From contig JBKPFS010000100.1 in NCBI GenBank assembly GCA_046728935.1, positions 1-29,823 of the forward strand: a DNA stretch of 29,823 bases, in the 5' to 3' direction. The position numbers were made by a program, and so were the translations under genes. The stretch is from DATAFO01 sp046728935 (GTDB lineage: Bacteria; Actinomycetota; Thermoleophilia; Solirubrobacterales; 70-9). Every line of letters begins with the position of its first letter. The stretch's first letter is position 1. Positions 1 through 7,019 of this stretch are shown in pieces. The notes under the pieces were generated by a model. That model had not been told where the DNA came from and did not search any database. It was given only the letters and a program-made list of their open reading frames with translations.

Positions 1-144
1 GCGCGGCCTGCCCGGGCCCCGACGTCCCTCGCGCCCGCCGGTGAGGCTGGCGAGGGCGCGCTCGAGCTGTGCCCGCTCCGTGTCGAGCTCCTTCATCCGC
101 TCGCGGATCAGGCCGGCGGCCTCATCCACCGTGTTCATTGCCAT
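1..144 (-). CDS. Small hypothetical protein, N-terminal part only
   Basis: The first 48 codons of a minus-strand gene are present; the rest lies beyond the left edge. The start at 144 (Met-Ala-Met-Asn) follows a good Shine-Dalgarno, GGAAGGAG, ending 9 bases upstream. A second Met two codons later would sit too far from it. The visible part is a charged helix, probably a coiled coil (Glu/Arg/Leu-rich, residues about 5-33). A Gly/Arg/Pro stretch ending GPGRPR follows, which resembles an AT-hook or a linker before a DNA-binding domain. I do not recognise the family, and the function depends on the missing C-terminus. DNA binding is only a guess from GRPR. Confidence 0.6.
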   Translation of the reverse strand, partial: MAMNTVDEAAGLIRERMKELDTERAQLERALASLTGGREGRRGPGRPR

Positions 145-184
145 GTGTAGGTTCTCCTTCCGGCGGCCGAGGTTGGCGACTGCC

Positions 185-206
185 ACTGTCACAGTTGTGT
201 GACTGT
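185..206. promoter_or_regulatory. Inverted repeat, possible operator
   Basis: ACTGTCACA and TGTGACTGT flank GTTG; the core GTCACA-N4-TGTGAC is perfect and only one position of the 9-base arms mismatches. It lies 41 bases upstream of the start of the left-edge gene, in a 210-base gap (145-354) with no gene. Position and symmetry suggest an operator for that gene; the binding protein is unknown. Confidence 0.4.
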
Positions 207-354
207 TACTCGTTCGGGAGTATGACGAAGCACAGTCAAACCGTCAGTGTGCGTCACGCTCGGGTGGATGACGCGCCGAGCCCGCGGGGGCGCGACGACG
301 GCGGCTCGTCGTCGCCCAGCCAGTACTTCCCCGACGCGCGCGAGGTGGTCGAGG

Positions 355-1002
355 TCAGGTTCCGCCGCGCTCTCGCGCCCTGACGCGGCGCTGGCGCGGG
401 AGCGTGCGGAAGACGACGTCCCAGAGCGGGGAGGAGACCCCGAAGCCGTAGCGGTGGTCCTGGAAGTGGTGGCGCATGTGCTGCTCGCGAAGGCGCTTGC
501 CCAGGCTGCTCTTGGGGACGAAGTGGTGCAGGTAGTAGTGCGTGTAGTCGTAGCCGAGGTAGCCGATCAGGAAGCCGGCGAACAGCGGGTATGCGGTGGG
601 CAGCCCGAAGACGAGGTAGAAGGCGCCGAGGAAGAGCGCCGCCAGCGGGATGCTGGCGCCCGGCGGCATCACCAGCCGCAGCCTGTCGTTGGGGTGGTCG
701 TGGTGGACGCCGTGGATGATGAAGTGCATCCGGCGGCCGAAGGCGTTGTCGGGCTCCCAGTGGAAGAACTTGCGGTGCAGCCAGTACTCCGTCAGCGTCC
801 AGAGCGCGAGCCCGGCGAGCACGAGCAGCACGATCTCGAGCGCCCCCTGCCCGTCGTCGGCGCCGAGGACGATCAGGGCGACGATGACGGGGACGAAGAT
901 GATCGCCGGCACGGCCGGGTGGATCCTCGAGAAGAGGTCGAGGAACCGGTTCTGAAACAGCGGCGGTGAGGCGCTGAGGCGGGCGGTGCGCTCGTGTGCC
1001 AT
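355..1002 (-). CDS. Fatty acid hydroxylase / sterol desaturase superfamily protein
   Basis: A 215-residue integral membrane diiron enzyme of the fatty acid hydroxylase superfamily. The histidine boxes are visible in order: HRKFFH, HGVHHDHP, HYYLHH and HMRHHF. Hydrophobic segments lie before the first box (about residues 30-70) and in the middle (about 115-150). This layout matches the Scs7/FA2H type, which hydroxylates the alpha carbon of long acyl chains, but the substrate here is not known. The active site would face the cytoplasm. The gene lies 36 bases downstream of the Cys-rich gene on the same strand, so the two may be co-transcribed. No strong Shine-Dalgarno precedes the ATG. The family call is firm; the reaction is inferred. 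Confidence 0.9.
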   Translation of the reverse strand: MAHERTARLSASPPLFQNRFLDLFSRIHPAVPAIIFVPVIVALIVLGADDGQGALEIVLLVLAGLALWTLTEYWLHRKFFHWEPDNAFGRRMHFIIHGVHHDHPNDRLRLVMPPGASIPLAALFLGAFYLVFGLPTAYPLFAGFLIGYLGYDYTHYYLHHFVPKSSLGKRLREQHMRHHFQDHRYGFGVSSPLWDVVFRTLPRQRRVRARERGGT

Positions 1003-1038
1003 CGCGGCGCCGAATTCTAGCGCCGGGGGCTCTCGCTG

Positions 1039-1266
1039 TTAGGCGTCCCTAATGAGCAGCGCCGGCTGCCGCGGAGGGATGAGGCCGGCGGGGTCGTCGG
1101 GGCGGAACGTCGAGCACGGCTCGTCGAGGTCGAGTGCGCAGAGCATGTTCCGGTGGAAGAAGCAGTCCTCGCAACAGCGATCGCTCTTTCGCCTTCCCTG
1201 CTTCCTGCGCCGCGCCAGACCGAGCATCTCGGCGACCTCCGCGCTCGGCGGCTCCACCCTGATCAT
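1039..1266 (-). CDS. Small Cys-rich conserved hypothetical protein
   Basis: A 75-residue protein with a cluster of five cysteines and one histidine: C31, C32, C35, H38, C43 and C51 (CCEDC, then C-x7-C). Such spacing suggests a bound metal, either zinc or an iron-sulfur cluster. The N-terminal third is basic (RRRKQGRRK), and the C-terminus is Pro-rich with no recognisable motif. GAGAGGGGCAAGGA precedes the ATG, so the start is reasonable; the next upstream ATG runs into a stop immediately. It lies upstream of the fatty acid hydroxylase gene on the same strand and divergently from the metallo-hydrolase. I know no function for it. Reality as a gene rests on the Shine-Dalgarno, the patterned cysteines and the lack of a better overlapping frame. 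Confidence 0.65.
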   Translation of the reverse strand: MIRVEPPSAEVAEMLGLARRRKQGRRKSDRCCEDCFFHRNMLCALDLDEPCSTFRPDDPAGLIPPRQPALLIRDA

Positions 1267-1421
1267 TCCTTGCCCCTCTCGCTCATGAATCCTGGACGGC
1301 GGCGATCATCTCATCCCGTCGCGGGGTGCGCCGCGCGCATTTACGCAATCGCCGCAACTTCGCTTCTGCGCCCGAACCTGCGTTTCTCGGCGTTTGCGGG
1401 AACCAGGATGAGGCCCCGCAC

Positions 1422-1427
1422 TAGAGT
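1422..1427 (+). promoter_or_regulatory. -10 box TAGAGT, leaderless start
   Basis: TAGAGT fits the TANNNT actinobacterial -10 box and ends 9 bases before the ATG of the metallo-hydrolase. There is no Shine-Dalgarno between, so transcription probably begins at or next to the start codon. No -35 box is recognisable at the usual distance. Confidence 0.45.
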
Positions 1428-1436
1428 CTCCGCGGG

Positions 1437-2231
1437 ATGAGGGTCACCGTGCTGGGCAAGTCTCCCGCCTGGCAGGACGCCGGCGGCGCCTGCAGCGGCT
1501 ACCTGGTCGAGGACGGCGACACCGCGCTGTTGATCGACTGCGGCAACGGCGTCTTCGCCAAGCTCCGCGATCGCATCGATTACACGGAGGTCGACGCGAT
1601 CGCGATCTCCCACCTTCACGCCGACCACTTCTTCGACCTCTTTCCGTATGCCTACGGGCTCCTGCTCACGCCCAGGCAGCAGCCGGTCCCTGTGGCCGGC
1701 CACCCCGGGACCGATCACCCGGCCCGGCCCCGCCTGATCGCGCCGCCGGGAGCCCGCGGGACGATGCGGGCGATCGGCAACGCCTGGGGGGATGGGGCGC
1801 TGATCGAGAGCGCCTTCCGGCTCGAGGAGTACGACTCGAGCTCGGAGATCGAGGTCGGTTCCCTGCGCCTGCGGTTCGCGCGCGTACCGCACTACGTGCT
1901 CACCCACGCGATCGAGGTCACCAGCGCAGAGGGCTCCGGGCGGCTCACGTACGGCGCCGACTGCCGCCCCAACGACGAGCTGGTCGAGTTCGCGGACGGC
2001 ACGGACCTGCTGATCATCGAGGCGACCCTGCCGCGGCCCGAGCGGACCGGGGTGCGCGGTCACCTGACGCCGAGCGAGGCGGGGGAGCACGCCCGCCGCG
2101 CCGGCGCTCGACAGACGGTGCTCACGCACATCTCCGACGAGCTCGACGCCGACTGGGCCCGGGGGGAGGGGACGACCGCGTTCGGTGGGCCGGTCGAGCT
2201 CGCGAGCGACGGCGCGGTCTTCGAGCTGTAA
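1437..2231 (+). CDS. MBL-fold metallo-hydrolase, RNase Z-like
   Basis: A 264-residue metallo-beta-lactamase-fold hydrolase. The HxHxDH zinc motif is complete (H59, H61, D63, H64 in SHLHADHF). Further ligands are plausible in VPHYVLTH, in YGADCRPND (Asp) and in VLTHISDE near the C-terminus. The order and the GHLTPSEAG segment resemble the RNase Z/ElaC branch and related cytoplasmic hydrolases. True RNase Z trims tRNA 3' ends, but this protein is shorter than typical RNase Z (about 300) and I see no clear exosite arm, so the substrate is open. The ATG has a -10 box close upstream and no Shine-Dalgarno. The last codons and the stop lie inside a tandem 21-base duplication. Confidence 0.88.
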   Translation: MRVTVLGKSPAWQDAGGACSGYLVEDGDTALLIDCGNGVFAKLRDRIDYTEVDAIAISHLHADHFFDLFPYAYGLLLTPRQQPVPVAGHPGTDHPARPRLIAPPGARGTMRAIGNAWGDGALIESAFRLEEYDSSSEIEVGSLRLRFARVPHYVLTHAIEVTSAEGSGRLTYGADCRPNDELVEFADGTDLLIIEATLPRPERTGVRGHLTPSEAGEHARRAGARQTVLTHISDELDADWARGEGTTAFGGPVELASDGAVFEL

Positions 2232-2263
2232 GTGAGGTAATCCGAGCTGTAAGTGAGGTAATC
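2222..2263 (+). repeat. Perfect 21-base tandem duplication over a stop codon
   Basis: The 21 bases at 2222-2242 recur exactly at 2243-2263 with nothing between. The unit begins CGAGCTGTAA and includes the final Glu-Leu-stop of the metallo-hydrolase gene, so a silent copy of the gene end lies just downstream. It was probably created by slippage or a small duplication. Confidence 0.9.
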
Positions 2264-2325
2264 GGCGGCGCGGCCCGCCGGGCGTCACTCAGGCGACGGT
2301 TGGACGATCTACGAGCGGTACACCC

Positions 2326-2362
2326 CCTAATCACCCGGCCGGGGACGGTCGATGTGATTAGG
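2326..2362 (+). promoter_or_regulatory. Perfect 9-base inverted repeat before the start codon
   Basis: CCTAATCAC (2326-2334) and GTGATTAGG (2354-2362) are exact reverse complements separated by 19 bases. The right arm ends one base before the ATG of the PAS-GGDEF-EAL gene. It could be a protein operator over the promoter, or an RNA hairpin that hides the translation start, since the arm takes the place of the Shine-Dalgarno. The sequence alone does not decide. Confidence 0.6.
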
Positions 2363-2363
2363 C

Positions 2364-4061
2364 ATGAAGGGGTTCAAGGGGTTCTCCGACCCTCTGGCCG
2401 CGCATGGCTCGTGGCGCTACGACCTCGCGACCAACGTCATCGAGTGGAGCGACTCCGTGTATCGCCTCCACGGCGTGGCGCCGGGCTCGTTCCGCCCCAC
2501 GCGCGAGGAGGTCCGGAAGCTGATCCACCCCGACGACCGCGACATGTACGGGGGGATCGTCCGGGAGGCGATCGCCTCGCGCTCGCCGTTCACGGTCCAG
2601 CACCGGATCGTCCGCCCCGACGGTGTCGAGCGCGCGGTGATCGTCCGCGGCGCCTACCTCCCCAACGACGACGGCGCCTCCGGCCATCTGGTCGGGACGA
2701 CGCGGGACGTGACGGCGCAGCTTGGCGAGGAGGAGCGGCTCTGGCACCTCGCGAACGAGGATGGCCTGACCCATCTGTTCAACCGCCGCCGGTTCATGGA
2801 CGAGCTCGAGCGCGAGGTCGCGGTCGCCCGCCGGAGCCGGACGCCCGGCGCCGTGCTGATGCTCGACCTCGACCGGTTCAAGGAGGTCAACGACTCGCTC
2901 GGGCACATGGCTGGCGACGCGCTCCTGATGAGGGTGGCCCACGCGCTGCGGGCCAGGCTGCGCGCCACGGACACCCTTGGGCGGCTGGGGGGAGACGAGT
3001 TCGCGCTCGTGCTGCCGGCCTGCACATCGCAGGAGGCCGAGGATGTCGCGAGGCAGCTCTCCGCCTCGCTCTCTGAGACGGCGACGGTCCAGATCGCGGG
3101 TCGCGAGCGCCACGTCACCGCCAGCATCGGAATCACGCCGCTGGGCATCCGGAGCAACGACACCGCGGATGCCCTCCTGGTGGAAGCGGACCTGGCCATG
3201 TATCGGGCGAAGGCCAAGGGCCCGGGGACGATCGAGGTCTTCGACGAGGAGATGCGGGCCGAGCTCGCGGCTCGCCTGCAGGTCGAAGCCGAGCTTCGGG
3301 AGGCGATCGAGCACGACCAGCTGCGCGTGGTCTTCCAGCCGATCGTCTCCCTCGTCGAGGGCGGCCCGGTTGGGTTCGAGGCCCTGGTGCGCTGGCAGCA
3401 CCCGACCCGTGGGCTGGTCCCACCGGCGGAGTTCGTCCCGGTGGCGGAGGAGTATGGGCTCATCGAGCCGATCGGCCGGTGGGTGCTGGACCGCGCCTGC
3501 CGGGAGGCGAAGCTGTGGCGCCGGGCGGGGCAGAACGCCTTCGCCGCGGTCAACCTCTCGCCGCGGCAGCTCGCCGGCACCGACATCGTCGGGGCGGTGC
3601 GCGACGCGCTCGAATCGGCCGACCTGGCGCCCGAGCTGCTTTGCCTGGAGATCACGGAGACCTCGCTCAGCGAGGACACCAGTCCGCTCGTCCCGGCGCT
3701 GCACGGCCTCAGGGAGCTGGGGGTGCGGCTGGCGCTCGACGACTTTGGCGGCGGCGCCTCGTCGCTCGGCCTGCTGCGGATGCTCCCGATCGACGTGATC
3801 AAGATCGATCGCATCTTCATCTCCGGGATCGCCGAGCGGAGGGATGACCGAGCGATCGTGGCCGCCGTGCTCTCGCTCGCGGAGGAGCTCGAGCTGACCG
3901 TGATCGCGGAGGGAGTCGAGGACGAGCGCCAGCACTGGGAGCTTCGCGAGCTGGGCTGCAACTACGCCCAGGGGTTCCTCTACTCCCGACCCGTGCCCGC
4001 GGAGAAGCTCGACGTCGACGCCGACACCTCCGCCGTCCAGTCCGGCGTCGGCGCGCCGTAG
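2364..4061 (+). CDS. PAS-GGDEF-EAL cyclic-di-GMP signalling protein
   Basis: A 565-residue cytoplasmic signalling enzyme with no membrane segment. Residues about 15-120 form a PAS_3-type sensor (WSDSVYRLHG, HPDDR, GTTRDVTAQ). Residues about 125-290 form a diguanylate cyclase domain with an intact GGDEF (209-213). An RxxD inhibitory site (RATD) lies exactly five residues before it. Residues about 305-550 form an EAL phosphodiesterase domain with EAL (339-341), NLSP, ITET, DDFGGG (from 459), KIDR and EGVE all present. Cyclase and phosphodiesterase halves therefore both look active, with feedback control on the cyclase and a sensory input whose ligand is unknown. The gene stands alone behind a region with a tandem repeat and an inverted repeat. 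The start is set by ATG 2364; no strong Shine-Dalgarno is visible. Confidence 0.95.
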   Translation: MKGFKGFSDPLAAHGSWRYDLATNVIEWSDSVYRLHGVAPGSFRPTREEVRKLIHPDDRDMYGGIVREAIASRSPFTVQHRIVRPDGVERAVIVRGAYLPNDDGASGHLVGTTRDVTAQLGEEERLWHLANEDGLTHLFNRRRFMDELEREVAVARRSRTPGAVLMLDLDRFKEVNDSLGHMAGDALLMRVAHALRARLRATDTLGRLGGDEFALVLPACTSQEAEDVARQLSASLSETATVQIAGRERHVTASIGITPLGIRSNDTADALLVEADLAMYRAKAKGPGTIEVFDEEMRAELAARLQVEAELREAIEHDQLRVVFQPIVSLVEGGPVGFEALVRWQHPTRGLVPPAEFVPVAEEYGLIEPIGRWVLDRACREAKLWRRAGQNAFAAVNLSPRQLAGTDIVGAVRDALESADLAPELLCLEITETSLSEDTSPLVPALHGLRELGVRLALDDFGGGASSLGLLRMLPIDVIKIDRIFISGIAERRDDRAIVAAVLSLAEELELTVIAEGVEDERQHWELRELGCNYAQGFLYSRPVPAEKLDVDADTSAVQSGVGAP

Positions 4062-4124
4062 AGAGCTCGCGCGGGCGGGGCGATCGCCGCGGCCGCTCGC
4101 CGAGGTCGGGGACGCGCGAGCCAC

Positions 4125-4130
4125 TAACCT
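4125..4130 (+). promoter_or_regulatory. -10 box TAACCT, leaderless start of the hsp20-lon operon
   Basis: TAACCT lies 6 bases before the GTG of the Hsp20 gene, with no Shine-Dalgarno between. This is the layout of an actinobacterial leaderless promoter. I see no HspR (HAIR) or CIRCE element nearby. Confidence 0.45.
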
Positions 4131-4136
4131 GATGGT

Positions 4137-4592
4137 GTGGCGCGCGACCGCGACCTGCTGGTCAACTTCGAGCGCATGTGGCGCGAGATGGACGAGCTGC
4201 TCGGCGGCTCGTTTACGCAGCCGTTCTCGCGCGCGCCCCGCGTGCAGAGCGGATTTCGCCCGCGCGTCGACGTCTACTACTGCGGCGAGGAGCCGCGGGC
4301 GATCGTCAAGGTCGAGCTGGCGGGCATCGACGCCGACTCAGTGGGCCTAGAGGTGGCAGGCCGGGAGCTGGTGATCACCGGCGAGCGCCCGGTGCAGGAG
4401 ACCGAGGGCAGGGTCTACCAGCAGCTCGAGATCGAGACCGGTCCCTTCCGCCGCGTGGTCGAGCTCAACGCCGACGTCGCCGCCGAAGCCGCTCGGGCGA
4501 CATACGAGGACGGGGTGCTTCGCGTGGAGCTGCCGTTGCGCCAGGGCGGCGAGGTTACGCACCAGGTCCCGATCGAGTCGTCGGATGAGTAA
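4137..4592 (+). CDS. Hsp20 / alpha-crystallin small heat shock protein
   Basis: A 151-residue ATP-independent holdase chaperone. The alpha-crystallin domain covers about residues 40-140: KVELAGID begins it, then VAGRELVITGER, and it ends with the family hallmark A-x3-(D/N)GVL in ATYEDGVLRVELP. The N-terminus (MWREMDELLGG) is the usual flexible amphipathic arm. It starts with GTG at 4137, just downstream of a -10 box, and its last 8 bases overlap the start of lon. The pairing suggests that unfolded proteins held by the chaperone are passed to, or managed together with, the Lon protease; this is inference from the operon. Family identity is secure. Confidence 0.93.
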   Translation: MARDRDLLVNFERMWREMDELLGGSFTQPFSRAPRVQSGFRPRVDVYYCGEEPRAIVKVELAGIDADSVGLEVAGRELVITGERPVQETEGRVYQQLEIETGPFRRVVELNADVAAEAARATYEDGVLRVELPLRQGGEVTHQVPIESSDE

Positions 4593-7008
4593 CGGCGACG
4601 GTGATGGCAACAGGCCGGCGATCGAGGTAGTCCAGACCGCTGACGTCGACGAGGCGGTGCGCCAGCGGGCCGGCCAGCCCCTGCCGGACGCGCTTCCGGT
4701 GCTGCCGCTCCGCGACATGGTCACCTACCCCGACACCCTGACCCCGCTCGCGGTGGGGCAGGAGCGGTCGATCAAGCTCGTCAACGACGTCCTCTCGGGC
4801 GAGCGGATGCTGGTGATGGCGGCATCGAAGGACCCGGAGGTGGAGGAGCCCGGGGCCGATCAGATCCACGAGGTGGGCGTCGCCGGCGCCGTGGCGCGGA
4901 TGCTGAGGGTGCCCGACGGGACGATCCGCATCCTGGTCCAGGGGACCGAGCGCGTGCGCCTGCACGACTACGTTGCCGAGGAGCCGTATCTGATCGCCCG
5001 CATCGAGTCGCTGCCCGACGTGGTCAAGCCGTCGCCAGAGCTCGAGGCGCTGACTCGCAACGTGCAGAACACGTTCAGCCAGATCATCGAGCAGATCCCC
5101 TACCTGCCCGAGGAGCTCCAGCTCGCCGTCGCCAACCTCGACGACCCCTCGGCGCTCTCGCACCTGATCGCGGGCGCGCTGCGGATCCCGACCGCCGAGA
5201 AGCAGGAGCTGCTCGAGGAAGTGGACGTCGCCCGCCGGCTCCGCCGCCTGTCGGAGATCCTCGCCCGCGAGCTGGAGGTGATCCAGCTCGGCAGCGAGAT
5301 CCAGTCGCAGGTCGAGTCGGAGATCGAGAAGGGCCAGCGCGAGTACTACCTGCGCGAGCAGCTGAAGGCAATCCAGCGCGAGCTCGGCGAGGAGGACGAG
5401 CAGCAGGCGGAGGTGAACGAGCTCCGAAAGCGGGTCGAGGAGGCGGAGCTGCCGGAGCACGCGCGCAAGGCGGCCGACCGCGAGCTCGGCCGGCTCGAGC
5501 GTCTGCCGGCGGCCGCCGCGGAATACGGCGTGATTCGGACCTATCTCGAGTGGCTCGTCGAGCTTCCGTGGAGCAAGCGCACCGAGGACGACCTCGACAT
5601 CTCTCATGCGCGCGAGGTGCTCGACGCCGACCACTACGACCTCGAGAAGGTCAAGGATCGGATCCTCGAGTACCTGGCCGTGCGGTCGCTGAACCCCGAG
5701 TCGCACGGGCCGATCCTGTGCTTTGTTGGCCCGCCCGGGGTCGGAAAGACCAGCCTCGGCCGCTCGATCGCCCGTGCGCTGGGGCGCGAGTTCGAGCGGA
5801 TCTCGGTGGGCGGGGTCCGCGACGAGGCGGAGATCCGCGGCCACCGTCGCACCTACATCGGCGCGATGCCGGGCACGATCATCCGCGCCCTGCGCGACGC
5901 CGGAACCCGCAACCCGGTGTTCATGATCGACGAGATCGACAAGATGGGCGCCGACTTTCGCGGCGACCCCGCGAGCGCGATGCTGGAGGTCCTCGACCCG
6001 GCCCAGAACGACTCGTTCCGCGACCACTACCTGGACCTCACCTTCGACCTCTCGGAGGTGCTCTTCATCGCCACCGGCAACACGCTCGACACCGTGCCGC
6101 CGGCGCTCCAGGACCGGATGGAGGTGATCCAGCTCTCGGGCTATACGACCGACGAGAAGCTGCACATCGCCAAGCGCTACCTGGTCCCGCGCCAGATCTC
6201 CGAGAACGGGCTCTCCAAGGGCCAGATCTCGTTCTCCGACGCCGCGCTCAAGGCGATCATCGAGGAGTACACGCGGGAGGCCGGGGTGCGAAACCTCGAG
6301 CGCGAGATCGGCACCGTCTGCCGCAAGGTGGCGCGCGAGATCGCCGAGGGCAAGGCCAAGGACAAGCAGTCGATCTCCGCCACGCGCGTGCGCGAGCTGC
6401 TGGGCAGGCGCCGGTTCTTCTCCGAGACCAGGCGCCGCACCAAGGACCCGGGCGTCGCGACCGGCCTCGCCTGGACGCCGGTCGGGGGCGAGGTGCTGTT
6501 CGTCGAGGCCCAGGCGATGCAGGGCTCGGGCAAGCTGACCATCACCGGACAGCTGGGCGACGTGATGCGCGAGTCCGCCGAGGCGGCGCTTTCCTGGGTG
6601 CGAAGCCACGCCAAGCGCCTCAACCCGGAGCTCCCGGACGATTGGTTCGCGACCCATGACATCCACATCCACGTTCCCTCCGGCGCCGTCCCGAAGGACG
6701 GGCCGTCGGCGGGGATCGCGATGGCGACGGCGCTCGCCTCGCTGATCAGCAACGACCCGGTGTCGAGCGACGTGGCGATGACCGGCGAGGTCACGCTCAC
6801 CGGACAGGTGCTGCCAATCGGCGGCCTGAAGGAGAAGGCGCTCGCCGCCCAGCGCGCCGGGATCAAGCGCGTGATCGTCCCCGACCGCAACGAGGGCGAG
6901 GTGGCGGAGATCCCCGAGCACGAGCGCGGCGACCTCGAGTTCGTCTACGTGGACCGCCTCGAGAAGGCCCTCGAGGCGGCGATTGACTCGCGCGACGGCG
7001 CCGGGTAG
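4585..7008 (+). CDS. lon: ATP-dependent protease Lon
   Basis: An 807-residue cytoplasmic AAA+ serine protease that degrades misfolded and regulatory proteins. Order of parts: LON substrate-binding domain (about residues 30-230, from LPVLPLRDMV), helical linker (about 230-330, ending YLEWLVELPWSKR), AAA+ module with Walker A GPPGVGKT (382-389) and Walker B VFMIDEIDKMG, then the protease domain. The catalytic dyad is Ser708 (DGPSAGIAM) and Lys751 (PIGGLKEK), 43 residues apart as in E. coli Lon. Length is standard for the family. Its ATG overlaps the end of the Hsp20 gene by 8 bases, so translation is probably coupled. Its TAG stop is also the first half of the -10 box for the next gene. Confidence 0.98.
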   Translation: MSNGDGDGNRPAIEVVQTADVDEAVRQRAGQPLPDALPVLPLRDMVTYPDTLTPLAVGQERSIKLVNDVLSGERMLVMAASKDPEVEEPGADQIHEVGVAGAVARMLRVPDGTIRILVQGTERVRLHDYVAEEPYLIARIESLPDVVKPSPELEALTRNVQNTFSQIIEQIPYLPEELQLAVANLDDPSALSHLIAGALRIPTAEKQELLEEVDVARRLRRLSEILARELEVIQLGSEIQSQVESEIEKGQREYYLREQLKAIQRELGEEDEQQAEVNELRKRVEEAELPEHARKAADRELGRLERLPAAAAEYGVIRTYLEWLVELPWSKRTEDDLDISHAREVLDADHYDLEKVKDRILEYLAVRSLNPESHGPILCFVGPPGVGKTSLGRSIARALGREFERISVGGVRDEAEIRGHRRTYIGAMPGTIIRALRDAGTRNPVFMIDEIDKMGADFRGDPASAMLEVLDPAQNDSFRDHYLDLTFDLSEVLFIATGNTLDTVPPALQDRMEVIQLSGYTTDEKLHIAKRYLVPRQISENGLSKGQISFSDAALKAIIEEYTREAGVRNLEREIGTVCRKVAREIAEGKAKDKQSISATRVRELLGRRRFFSETRRRTKDPGVATGLAWTPVGGEVLFVEAQAMQGSGKLTITGQLGDVMRESAEAALSWVRSHAKRLNPELPDDWFATHDIHIHVPSGAVPKDGPSAGIAMATALASLISNDPVSSDVAMTGEVTLTGQVLPIGGLKEKALAAQRAGIKRVIVPDRNEGEVAEIPEHERGDLEFVYVDRLEKALEAAIDSRDGAG

Positions 7009-7011
7009 GGT
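6983..7011 (+). promoter_or_regulatory. Promoter TTGACT-N17-TAGGGT for the NHL gene
   Basis: TTGACT (6983-6988) and TAGGGT (7006-7011) are separated by exactly 17 bases, and the -10 box ends 8 bases before the ATG at 7020. The TAG of the -10 box is the lon stop codon, so this promoter lies inside the end of lon. It has the best -35/-10 pair I found in the window. Confidence 0.6.
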
Positions 7012-7019
7012 CCCGCCGG

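Noticed and set aside
247..969. Long plus-strand open frame opposite the fatty acid hydroxylase
   Set aside because: Its composition (Glu/Val/Arg strings) is that of antisense GC-rich frames, and the minus strand has all the histidine boxes of a real enzyme.
2358..4124. 588-codon minus-strand frame opposite the GGDEF-EAL gene
   Set aside because: No domain is recognisable, while the plus strand encodes a complete PAS-GGDEF-EAL protein.
4555..6921. 788-codon minus-strand frame opposite lon
   Set aside because: Low-complexity antisense of lon; lon's catalytic motifs prove the plus strand.
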